Assembly (NCBI GenBank): GCA_027475525.1
Contig: JAMWFC010000089.1
Coordinates: 434,001 to 498,000 of the forward strand
Direction: 5' to 3'
Source: Macrolepiota albuminosa
Lineage: Eukaryota > Basidiomycota > Agaricomycetes > Agaricales > Agaricaceae
DNA length: 64,000 bases
Part shown: positions 54,321 through 64,000 of the stretch, one piece after another
Layout: each line of letters opens with the position of its first letter
Numbering within the stretch: the stretch's first letter is position 1
Program-made: the position numbers and the translations under genes
The notes under the pieces: model-generated
What the model was told of the DNA's origin: nothing
The model's input: the letters and a program-made list of their open reading frames with translations, nothing else
The model's database searches: none

Positions 54321-55877
54321 AAATGAGCGTTGTAGTCTACATGAAAGAATTTATCCAACCCTTTCCTGCGATGCGTCTTTTGAGCTATAAAGCCTGACAT
54401 CTTGACTGTGAAAGGGAACATGAAAGGTCTGGCCCTCGTCGCCTCGAGAACCTGGAATATATTCTGTGATTGTCACACTCACGTGTTTGTTTCGTTGCGT
54501 GTCAAAAATGAGTTTCGCGGGCCTCTATACGCCATCCTAACTCCTCCTTGCTGCGAATCGCGATCCAAATCACCCGCGAATCTGTGTCTTCTGCTTAGTA
54601 TGTTGTCTGGGGGAAAAATCTCCACCCCCATCAACATACAGGCGCAGGCGCTTCCAATTGAATAAACCTTCGCGAGCAATCATGACGTTTGGAACGAGTT
54701 TGTCCTTTTTGTTACCCACGGAAAGGATTAACAAAAACAGCTGAAGCGTCTCTTGGTTCGGCTTACTGTGTGCAACTGCCGTGCGACAGCCACATTCTGA
54801 GCTCCGTTTTATAGGACGATGTAGGAGGTAAGCTTGTCTGAGAAAATGTTCTTGGACTAGAAGTATGTATTCCGGCATGATAGGAATGAGTTTCATCCGC
54901 TATATATCCTCTTTCCTCCTTCGCGCTTTGCCTATGGCTGGGGTAATGTCAATAGTAAAAGGCTCTAACTCCACTACGGGCCGAAGCTTTTGTTAGTTCC
55001 GTGCTACAATGGCAGACGAGACTCGATGTCCACTCTGAATGTCAACTTGAACCCGGGGCCAACGTCTATACCGCTTTTTCCACATAGACTTACCTCCTTG
55101 ACTACCCGTTGCGCTACATCCTTGATACGGTGTTTTGTCTCCTGCGCCTTCTCTACGGCCGCCTCTGCATGGTACAAATCAGACACACCATTGTTCAGGC
55201 CTCAATTGTGAAAAGACGCTACAGAGCATTGGCAAAACTTGAAACGCCGGGGCCGATGCAAAATCATGGATTAATGCGGCCACGAATACAATGTTGAATA
55301 AATGCAGGTTATCCTCACAAAGCAATTTGTCCGATCTTTGTTGATATGGTGAAGAGAAGTGGTGTGGACAGTGTATGGGACATCCTGAGGAGCGGATCGT
55401 CCCTCGGAATTGGGCTGCAGCAGGATTGAAGGATGCGGATGATTGGTTCAAGATCCGTCGGGTCAGAATAACACATTTACCTTGATCTAATAATTCGGTG
55501 GCCCTAAAGGTTCGTTCATTTAAATTTGAGCTTGTAAACTACCCTATGTAGTTGGATGTCCCTAGAATACCCGACCAACTTCAGGGATGACCATCGGGGG
55601 TCATAAAAGTCAGAGCATCATTGGAAGTATTCCGTGGTCAAGACATTGGCGCTAGGAATTCGAGTTCTCAATTTTCACGAGTACACTGACCTTTGTTAAT
55701 TCTCCAATTTGTAAAATTGTATAATACTATGTCTCCTGTCAGGAGACTGATGTCGAATTATTCAAGAATATATGTAACAATACGTAGATTATAAGGCTAT
55801 CCAAGAGTATGGCTTATGAAATAATAGAGATCTGTAGGTTGTATGTATTAAAAGATAGTAAGACACCTCCGAACTTT
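54321..55877. other. Intergenic with doubtful small minus-strand frames
   Basis: Minus-strand frames at 54896-54570 and around 55186-55004 have gene-like stretches (the second an Ala/Glu/Lys-rich helix before a good gtaagt). No start or domain could be established and no complete model results. Nothing else is recognised. Confidence 0.35.
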
Positions 55878-56913
55878 TCAATGACGATGCATGGGCGGGA
55901 TATTCTCTTTGTTGGCCGCGTTTGATCTTCGTGACGACGTAATGGATTGTTTCTTAGCACCCAAGTACTTTGATGAGATTACATTGGGTGAGGGTGTCGA
56001 GGGTATATTCTGAGAACGCGAAACGCCTAAGATAGGTGATCTAGGAGCCAACGTCAAGGGATCCGATGTCGTTCCATGCAGGTGAATAGGAGACAGAGGA
56101 GCCTGCGGTTCAGCTGGGATAATCAGGATGTCTGATGAAAAAAGCTGAGTCGGGTGAGATATCCTGGATACAGATATAGGTATCGCATTCGAATAGTTCT
56201 GGTCCTCCGAGAAAGATAGAGTAGCAAAAGAATTCGATAATGGCAACGACGGGCGAGAATCTATGGTTTCAAAGAGATACGGCCTGTGAAATGTCAAATG
56301 GAAATCTTCCTGAGACGTCAATGAATTCATTGATAATGTGTGACACTGTCGTTGTCCGTTGAAAGAAAGATTGTGGTCCTCCAGCTGATGCTTTGGCAGA
56401 CTTAGGAAAGATTGAGAGGAACTCAAGGATAGATATTGAAACGACATACTGAATCTTGAAATACCCTTTAGCTGTGGGTGACGGCGTGGTCAAGAATTTT
56501 GCGATACTCATAACTTCATCTTCGCAGATCTCATCGCGTTGCAGCGCCTCGAATAGGGCGATCATATTAAGCTCTTTCTCCGTTACTCCAGCCAGGTCTC
56601 CCCTTGTGAAAATCGTATAGTTGTGTGACAAATCCAACACAAGAGAATCAGAAGAAACCTGCTTGAGCGAGATCGTCAAAACATCTATGACTGCTCCTAT
56701 TGGAATACGTACCGGGAATAATCCCTGGGGCATATGTCGATATTGGTCGGATTGTATTTCTCTTACCAGCGGTCCAAATATCTTGTCTACGCTCAATGCA
56801 CGAGGCAACGGTGAGGTCTGTACATCTTTGATGGCTCGCTTAAGAGCATCTCGGACAGCAGCGGGAGACCAAGAGTTGGGCATGAGGTGTTTGCCAGAGC
56901 AGTCTAAAGACAT
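55878..56913 (-). CDS. Hypothetical protein with a C-terminal KEN box
   Basis: Two exons, 56450-56913 and 55878-56400, with a 49-bp intron (gtatgt...ctaag) and consistent phase; 328 aa. The N-terminal 150 residues look folded (mixed Leu/Ile/Val pattern). The rest is Ser/Pro-rich and probably disordered. The last 12 residues hold Asn-Lys-Glu-Asn-Ile-Pro-Pro, a KEN-box-like degron recognised by APC/C in cell-cycle proteins. A cell-cycle role is only inferred from that motif. No domain is recognised. The intron acceptor is the least certain point; the first ATG is used as start. Confidence 0.6.
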
Positions 56914-58536
56914 GGTATAGCTAGACCCGCGATAAGAGGTTATAGATGGGTTATAGCGAGGAGATCGTTAACTTGAAGCCACCAGGTTTGAAAAGGAGTG
57001 ATCCTTCGAAGACTCACTCGAGGCATGTAAAGTTATACTGCTTTTGGTCATATTTGGCAACTTCCCGATCTGACCTCTACATGATTCGCATCCAACAATG
57101 CTTGATTACTTCTCCGAATACTGATGCAAAGACCAAGAGCAAGCCTGCAGAAAAAGATTATGACTTGTGAGGATTTTGACAAAGTCAATGAAGCATGACA
57201 GTCCTCCTCAGCCTGGAGCCTTGAATGTACTTGATCGACAACAGAACCAGATGAGATATGGTCGCAATTTCTTCCAGAACCCTCGTACGTACTCAGGCTC
57301 GTTCAAGGCAGTCATTGTTCAGTAATGCCAAGATTGACCAGTGACCGATCTTTAACTCAGTCTATCGGATAAAAGCTTGAGCGTCATTATCGTCAAGTCA
57401 ACACTCGCCACTTCCTGGACTCTTGTACCAGGGGTTTCTACATCTTCAAGCACATCGCAACGACTGAAATCGTAAAAAGATACAATACTTTTCTTTTTCG
57501 GAATTGTCGGACGACTCCGGTTTTTCCCTTGGACACGTGGCGTGGCGCTTCATTTTCCATCTCTGTCTTGTTCGCCATGCGCGTAATTGTTAACATAATG
57601 GCGGGTACTTAGCTGCTCAACGGCCACCTCTCGGGTATAAAAGGTCAAGGTCAAAGCGACCATCTTGCCTACTCAGTCCTAACTAGGGCTCGTCAAGTGT
57701 TCATCAGACGCATCTTGTGGCTTATCTGTATTTAAGTGATTGATAAATGCTGAAGCCGAGAGGCTCACAACAATCGACTAGGAGATAGCATTGACCATAA
57801 TTTGCTTTGAGGATTTACGGAGGAACCTTGATCATAATCTCTCGCGCTGTACATGGTCCAAGCTTCACTTCTTATGTCATCCTTGCTTTGACAAAGATGG
57901 AAGATTTGTCGACGAAAGTGTTGCTCCGCCAATCTGACGCTCTCAGGGTACTCACATCGCAGAGGACCGGTAAGACAAGCTGAATTTTCCGGAGTTCTCT
58001 TTGGTGCTACACAAGGAAGATAAGATAGTGACTCCCTGAGCTGACGTCAAAGATAGAACCTACAGGTCCTGCGAAAACCTTAGACGACCTCATCAGCCAG
58101 AGATTTTGAAAGAATCAGAAAGGTGAGTAAATGATGGCTCGGGACTCGTAAATGAAATATTATAGCTGTCCTATCTGAGTAGTCGACATGGACCTGGAAA
58201 TTATCTTGACCCCCATTTTGGCTTTCTTTTTTAGAATATACAAAGGCAAAGACTTCGCATCACCGCAGGATGAAAAGAGAGTGCAGATGCACCACGAACA
58301 ATTGACAAGGTTCAGCTCACGTGCTGGTATAATCTTTGAAACAGTGGTCTCCTGGCCATGGCCACGACACGACTACCTCGACACGGTCACATGCTGGATG
58401 AACAAACATAGTTTAGCCAAAGCGACACGCCGCTCTTTCATTCAAACACCAGCTCGAGAATCGAGCTTTCAAAACTACCATCTTCCTATCGCATTACCCT
58501 GTCTTTACACTATCTTCCCTCAAAGGCTATTAACCA

Positions 58537-58584
<48 letters not shown>

Positions 58585-58720
58585 CTCTCTTTCTTTTCCT
58601 CATCTTCCTCTGTTTCTAACTAACTGCCAAACGTTCTGACTTCCTGTCGACGGGTAAGTCCAGTCAATCTTGCTCAATGCCCAAGAACAAAGCTTTACCG
58701 TGCCCTTACAGCCTCTCAAA
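56914..58720. other. Intergenic / leader region with TATA box and (TC)n
   Basis: A clear tataaaag lies at 57636-57643, followed by a pyrimidine-rich candidate transcription start near 57665. A long (TC)n run covers 58539-58580. The 58188-58619 frame that includes it is not convincing as coding. The TATA box may serve the zinc-finger gene at 58721 through a long leader. Confidence 0.45.
57636..57643 (+). promoter_or_regulatory. TATA box candidate
   Basis: tataaaag in a G/C-rich context, about 1.08 kb before the ATG at 58721. No other gene on this strand starts between them. Confidence 0.4.
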
Positions 58721-60558
58721 ATGTATGGTCCCTCTTATGCTCGACACCTCAGTGGCAATCCACGACACCATCGTATTGGCAGCCAACCCTATGTAAGCAA
58801 TAACCGAAACAACAGTAATGTACTGGGTGAGTCGGGTGAAAAGATGATTGTGTACATTCAGGCGATCCTGATGCCCTACAGCTACTTCGCTGCTCGCAAT
58901 GCCACCAACTTCAATGCACCAATATATGCCTGCGTCTGCCAGCACCCTTTATGCGCCTCTCCCCGATGCGCAAGGTTCCCTGGTCGCGTCCCAATCGCCA
59001 TCGACTTTCCACGATGGTCATCAACATATCACTTCACCGAATATTCCACAAGCTTATCCGTGGCATCATACACCGGCTACACGGCTACTGACATACGCAG
59101 AGAACCAGGTTCCCGTATCACCGGTCGATGCGCCACAAATTTACTCTTCTCAACTACTGGGTTCGGATGACCAGGTTCCCATGCCAACGCTACGTGCGCC
59201 ACAGGAATCGTCGTATTTCCCATATCATGCTCCAGCGGTTTCTACTCCGTCTCTACAACTGCTGGGTTATGTGGGGGAGCAGGTCCCTATAACACCGTCC
59301 GGCGAGCTACAAAGTTCATCCCAGTTGTTCAATCCGTCTCCACAGTCCTTGGGTTACGCGGAGTACCAGGTTCTCATGCCACAGTTTAGTGCGCCACAAA
59401 GTAACACCCAGTTCTCTGTTCCGTCTTCACGACTCCTGGGTCGCGCGGAGGACCAGGTTCCCATACCAACACTAGGCGCGCCGCAGGAATCGTCGCATCT
59501 GCCACTTCCCATCGGACAATCCGTTGAAAGCTCCTCCGCATTATCCTATGGGCATGATTTCCAGAACCAAGAAAATGAATCTGCTGATTCGTTGCCTCCC
59601 GTACCCGAAGACACACGGGTGAAAAAAAGAAAGAGGGGGTTGTCCTCCGACAACGACACCGTCAATAAACGGCAGAATCCTGCAGTTTCGTCCTCTGCAG
59701 TTATCCCAACTCAAAGTACATCACGGAAGCCCAAGAAGGCTGATTACGATCCCAAACCTTGTCCTTACTGTCATATAGCGTAAGCATACCCTATCCCTAA
59801 TTTGTCAACTTGTGCTGAAGATGATTACCAGGATCACTCGTCCACGCCGTCTCAGAATGCACGTCAGAGAAAAATGCCTAAAAGATCTCATCCTCACGCA
59901 TGAAGTCTCGGAAAGGGAGATCGGGCAGGGGATCAAGAAGTGGGGCCCACCACGGTTCTTTTTGGGATATTCCAGAGTGATTATCTCCGATGATTTCCCC
60001 CAAGCCCACTTTGCAGAACAACGCAAACACCTCGAGAAGCTCCTTTCCAAAACTTCGGATGATGAAGTTGTCCAGGTGCTCATCGACTGGGGCGTCCCAG
60101 CGTTTTTGTTGAGGAATAACGTTAAGAGAAATGCTGATGAGGAAAGCACGTCCCAGGATACGTCGTATACCCGCTCCTTTCAAGACGCCGAGGCATACGG
60201 TTCTAACTTGGCAACTGAAAACTCAACGTCTCCTGAACCTCGAGTGTCAACGCCCCCTCTGTCGGACACTTATGAGACGAGCTCCAACTTTTCCTTCCCT
60301 TCCTATTATTCAGAGGCCTCTCCTCCTACGGCCAATTCTGCAGGCATGCCCTTGTCAGGTGCAGAAACACAGGCCTCATTGGATAACACCATTCAGTTCT
60401 GGTTTGGTCAGGGGACCGCAGTTCCGCGACCTTTTGGTCAGAACGAAATGCACCCAACTGAATTTGAACGTAATCTCGCGTCTGGCGCAATAATGCCCCC
60501 ACAGTATGAATCGGGTGCAGTAAGCTGGTTGTTCAACTTTATCCCGCCAGCTGTATGA
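58721..60558 (+). CDS. C2HC zinc-finger protein with internal repeats
   Basis: Exons 58721-58826, 58882-59779 and 59832-60558; introns are 55 and 52 bp, GT-AG, and the phases agree; 576 aa. Residues about 120-265 contain five imperfect repeats of 28-35 aa with consensus Leu-Leu-Gly-x4-Gln-Val-Pro-x-Pro-x4-Ala-Pro-Gln. Then comes a basic stretch (Lys-Lys-Arg-Lys-Arg-Gly), a possible nuclear signal. A single zinc finger C-x2-C-x12-H-x4-C is split by intron 2 (Cys-Pro-Tyr-Cys ... Met-His-Val-Arg-Glu-Lys-Cys). The C-terminal part has a helical segment and then Ser/Pro-rich sequence. Probably a nuclear DNA- or RNA-binding regulator; target unknown. The skipped acceptor at 58860 would give a frame with stops, so the later acceptor at 58880-58881 was chosen. 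Confidence 0.7.
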
Positions 60559-61490
60559 ATCCTTACCATGCGCACCCAACAATCAATAGCACAGACACCT
60601 AGTTCTGATGGACCGCGATTGTGGCCGTTGTTCCTGCCGAGACATGCATCAGGACATGGCTTGGATGGTCGCATCGTGGACGTATCTCCTTGATCAGTCC
60701 ATTGGATATACCTCAGTGGCATCCTCCAAGAGCAGTGCTCGTACCGTCCTATCATCGCCTTATTGGCACAATCTCATTCCGGACTCATCCACACTTTCAT
60801 AACTATTTCCTTTTTTATCTCTCCTTTCTGTCGGCCTGTAGTCTATCCGGATGTAGTATGTAATCAAATGAATATCATCTATTGGCGTTGCTCAATTTAG
60901 TTGAGTGAACAAACAGCGTCCCACGTTTCATAAATCTGATAATAATAATATTCGTGTTTAAACACCTGAAGATGCATCCCATCACTATATCTAGATGATA
61001 CTCCAACAGCTGTAGCGTGTCAATCCTGTGTCGTAACGCAACACCTAGGGTTCATAGATTCACTGAGAAAGGCTACTCAGTAATTGCGAAATCCTCACAT
61101 CCAATATGGATGCACTTTTGTCTATCGTCCGACTCCTGCGCCATCAGTTCTGTCTTATCTCAACCTGGGGAGCTAACGCGCCCGGGCTCAGCCTATAAAG
61201 GTCTTACCATTTACTTATCTAACCTGTGACTTTTCATCGCATACTCACTCCCTTACAAAGGCACGGTATTTGACTCTTCCCGCAAGCATGGTAGGTGCAC
61301 TGTATTAATCATGTTATCGGGAGAAAACAAAAAAGGAGTAATCGCAGCGCTTGGATTTTTCTTAGTTTCATGCAATGTAGATGATGAACGAATCTAGCGT
61401 TAATCCATATTCATGTGCGTGTATATAACAATTTTGTCCCTGTTCTAGATTGTTGTTCCAGATAGATAGATATAAATGGGAATTGGCTGA
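60559..61490. other. Intergenic between convergent genes
   Basis: Short frames only. It should contain the 3' ends of the zinc-finger gene and of the isocitrate dehydrogenase gene. Confidence 0.5.
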
Positions 61491-63237
61491 TTACAGCTTC
61501 GCCCTGGCCGCAATTTTCTCGTCAAGTTTAGCCTATTAAGAATTGGTTTGAGTTTTAACAATGAATGGAAGTATACAGAGATCAACACGTCACCTTGACA
61601 TGGTCCATGTACACGTTGGTAACCACCCAGTGCTCCCTCTTCATGTCCTTTCCGTAAATAGCGAGGGCCAGATCCTTCGTCATGATGCCGTCCTTGTCGA
61701 TGACCTCGATACAGGCAGTTTCAAGGTCTTGGCACCAATGGCGGAGGGCTTCGTTGCCGTCGAGTTTAGCACGGTGCAAAAGTCCTCGAGTCCAAGCAAA
61801 GATCGAGGCAACGGGGTTTGTGGATGTCTCGTTGCCCTTCTGCCACTCGCGATAATGCCTCGTCACGGTGCCTACAAGAATGAAATTTAGTTGGGCTTTT
61901 GGAACCTCTGAAGGATGACGCACCATGTGCAGCCTCGCTTTCAATGATACGACCATCCGGCGTGATGAGTTCCGAGGTCATCATGCCCAAGCTTCCAAAG
62001 CCTTGGGCGAGGATGTCACTCTGAACATCACCGTCGTAGTTTTTGCATGCCCAGACGAAGCCACCGGACGACTTGATCGCCTGTGCGACCATGTCGTCAA
62101 TGAGACGGTGCTCGTAATATGTGCCGATGGCTTCGAAATCGGCCTTGTATGTGGTGTCATAGATCTCCTGGAAGATGTCCTTGAAACGACCATCGTACTT
62201 CTTCAGGATGGTGTTCTTGGTGGACATAAACAGGTTCATCTTCTTAGCGAGAGCCATCTTGAAGGATGAGTGAGCGAATCCTATGATTGACTAGTCACAA
62301 AGAGTGGGTGAGTTTGAGGCATGTAGACCAGGACAAAGCGCGCACCTCATCAGTGTTGTACATGCTCATGGCAACACCCTTTCCCTTGAAATCATAGACG
62401 TCCAGCGCTGTTGGGGCTGAGCCATCCGTGGGGGTATAGACAAGTTGAAGTTTGCCAGGTCCAGGAGCAACGAAATCAGTAGACCGGTACTGATCGCCAA
62501 ACGCATGTCGTCCGATGACAATGGGCTTCACCCAGCCAGGAATAGGCTTTGGTATCCGTTCCAGCACGATGGGCTCGCGGAAGACGGTGCCCCCAAGGAT
62601 GTTTCGGATCTAGTGACAGATGACCTCTAGGTGAGACGAAAAGACACGTAACAAGACGCACAGTTCCGTTAGGGCTCTTCCACATCTCTTTGAGATTGAA
62701 CTCCTTCACCCGTGCCTCATCAGGCGTGATAGTGGCACATTTGATACCGACGCTGTGTTCCAGAATGGCGTTGGCAGCATCGATGGTGACTTGGTCATTT
62801 GTCTACAGACTCTTGAGCCATGCATCGCGATGTTCAACGTCGATACACACCTGGTCCCTGTATTCCAGGCCAAGATCATAGTACTTGATGTCAACTTGGA
62901 GATAGGGAAGGATGAGCTAGGTGGGAAAAATTTACCATGATCAACCAAGTTCTCATCAAGGAATGATGGACGGGAATACCTCTTCCCTGATCTTCTTCCA
63001 GATTATCCGGGTCATCTCGTCTCCATCGAGTTCGACGACGGGATTCTGTACAACGATTTTCTGAGCCATTTCTGTAGGGAGGTAGTGTCAACGACGACTG
63101 AAAAGATCGATTGCCGGAGACAATATATACTCACGGAACCGGGAAAAAGTGCCGGAAAAGGTACGAAAAGTGGGGTAAGATGGCCTTGCCCTTCCGATGA
63201 TACGACCTGATAAGTTACGAGCTCGCGCTGTCCACAT
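61491..63237 (-). CDS. IDP1: NADP-dependent isocitrate dehydrogenase, possible dual targeting
   Basis: Exons: 63135-63237, 62980-63071, 62851-62916, 62662-62802, 62346-62609, 61924-62290, 61594-61871 and 61491-61532. Introns are 48-63 bp, GT-AG, and all phases agree. From the upstream ATG (63235-63237) it is 450 aa; from the internal ATG (63067-63069) it is 415 aa. The core has the Glu-Leu-Asp-Gly-Asp-Glu-Met-Thr-Arg start, the substrate motif [11 protein letters not shown]-x-Phe-Arg, Lys-Tyr-Asp-Gly-Arg-Phe and Asn-Tyr-Asp-Gly-Asp-x-x-Ser-Asp metal-binding residues. It decarboxylates isocitrate to 2-oxoglutarate and makes NADPH. The 34-residue first exon is rich in Arg and Ser with no acidic residue (mitochondrial). 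The protein ends Ala-Lys-Leu, a PTS1-type peroxisomal signal. Confidence 0.93.
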
Positions 63238-64000
63238 CGACGCTGTGATCCCAGATCAGCGGGTCAAGCTATAGTGTGGAATGCTATACAAACTAGCAGC
63301 TTACCTCTGACGCGACGAGACGATGATGGTTGAGTCAAAGAACAGGTTCGGCCGAATCCAAAAAAAATTCAGTCTATGATTGCCGAGAGTTTGTTGACCC
63401 GCCTTTCCGGTAATACTTTTCTTTTGCTAAAATCACGTTCAAGTATGTCAGTACTGCTTGACATACTTAGGCCTTGACAATTTCCATTCACTGGATACCA
63501 AATTTTTGGGTGAAGAAATTAAATTTATTAGCAACATCAATGGTTGTTGGCTCTGCTTGTACTTCGTCGATCCCTTCTTAATCGAGACGAAGATCGTTTT
63601 ACGAAGCTTCTGCACAATGAGCTAGGGGCGCTATGTCAACGACGCCTTGTTTGGTAATTGAAAAACGGGAACCCCTGAGAAGGCACCGTAGTAGTCCTGA
63701 AGCGCTGATATCCTTATATAGTGTCGGCATCACATTGAAGGGGAGTAGAGGCCTTATGAATGACAACATATTCGCATAGTATCGCCGTAGTGCTGCGGGC
63801 CATTTGTTCTAGGGTCTGCTACGAGAGGTTCACAGTGCTACAAGGTAGGTGAAAATCTAACGCTGGCTAGGAGCAGGATCGTAAACCGGCCCTACAGTGT
63901 GGCGCATTTCCATCGAAGTATATAAATGCTGATATGCTAATAGCGAGATTAAACAGAAAAAGAAGGTCTACTTCTTCATTCCAAGCAAATACTCGGTATT
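63238..64000. other. Upstream region, no gene seen
   Basis: Promoter side of the isocitrate dehydrogenase gene up to the window edge. Only short frames; no repeat recognised. Confidence 0.5.

Noticed and set aside
58188..58619. 143-codon plus-strand frame ending in Leu/Ser repeats
   Set aside because: Its C terminus is just the (TC)n microsatellite, and the composition is not coding-like.
1..64000. tRNA, rRNA or other structured RNA genes
   Set aside because: I saw no convincing cloverleaf with A/B box or rRNA segment by reading. A covariance-model scan would be decisive and was not possible.

Overview
The window looks like nuclear DNA of an Agaricomycete-type basidiomycete. Host genes have many 39-63 bp GT-AG introns, and the gene content is fungal: F-box/LRR protein, P450, MnSOD, NADP-isocitrate dehydrogenase. 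Well over half of the sequence is transposable element (TE), so this is a repeat-rich, gene-poor region between short gene islands. I worked by reading and hand translation only; no database was searched.

Layout. 1-5.06 kb: a decayed LTR-retrotransposon 3' end, split by a young 5'-truncated LINE (801-4060) with a 17-bp target-site duplication (TSD). 5.1-14.6 kb: host island with a broken ORF, an F-box/LRR gene (-), a conserved fungal protein (+) and a proline/serine-rich membrane protein (+). 15.8-20.7 kb: Copia remnant, a solo LTR, a decayed unknown gene and a LINE 3' end. 21.0-23.3 kb: cytochrome P450 pseudogene. 24.0-53.3 kb: nested retrotransposons. The outermost is a tyrosine-recombinase (Ngaro/DIRS-like) element on the minus strand with 441-bp direct repeats R1 and R2. 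A solo LTR (27001-27862) and Gypsy element A (28022-52843) sit inside it. A solo LTR-B lies inside A's pol, and the whole of Gypsy element B (41700-51774) lies inside A's 3' LTR. 53.4-64 kb: SOD2 (+), a hypothetical KEN-box gene (-), a C2HC zinc-finger gene (+) and NADP-isocitrate dehydrogenase (-).

Two observations matter most. First, eight tandem duplications with a period of exactly 77 bp are scattered through the TE block. Removing them makes LTR pairs equal in length and repairs two reading frames, so they are almost certainly assembly joins with an untrimmed 77-base overlap. Second, Gypsy elements A and B both carry, downstream of pol and on the opposite strand, a homologous intron-containing gene with a six-cysteine Zn2Cys6-like motif of identical spacing. 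A third decayed copy lies at the left edge of the window. This antisense accessory gene is my best candidate for something not well described.

Most premature stops in the TEs and in the P450 are CGA-to-TGA, and the two readable LTR-B ends differ almost only at CpG. This indicates CpG deamination or a RIP-like process.
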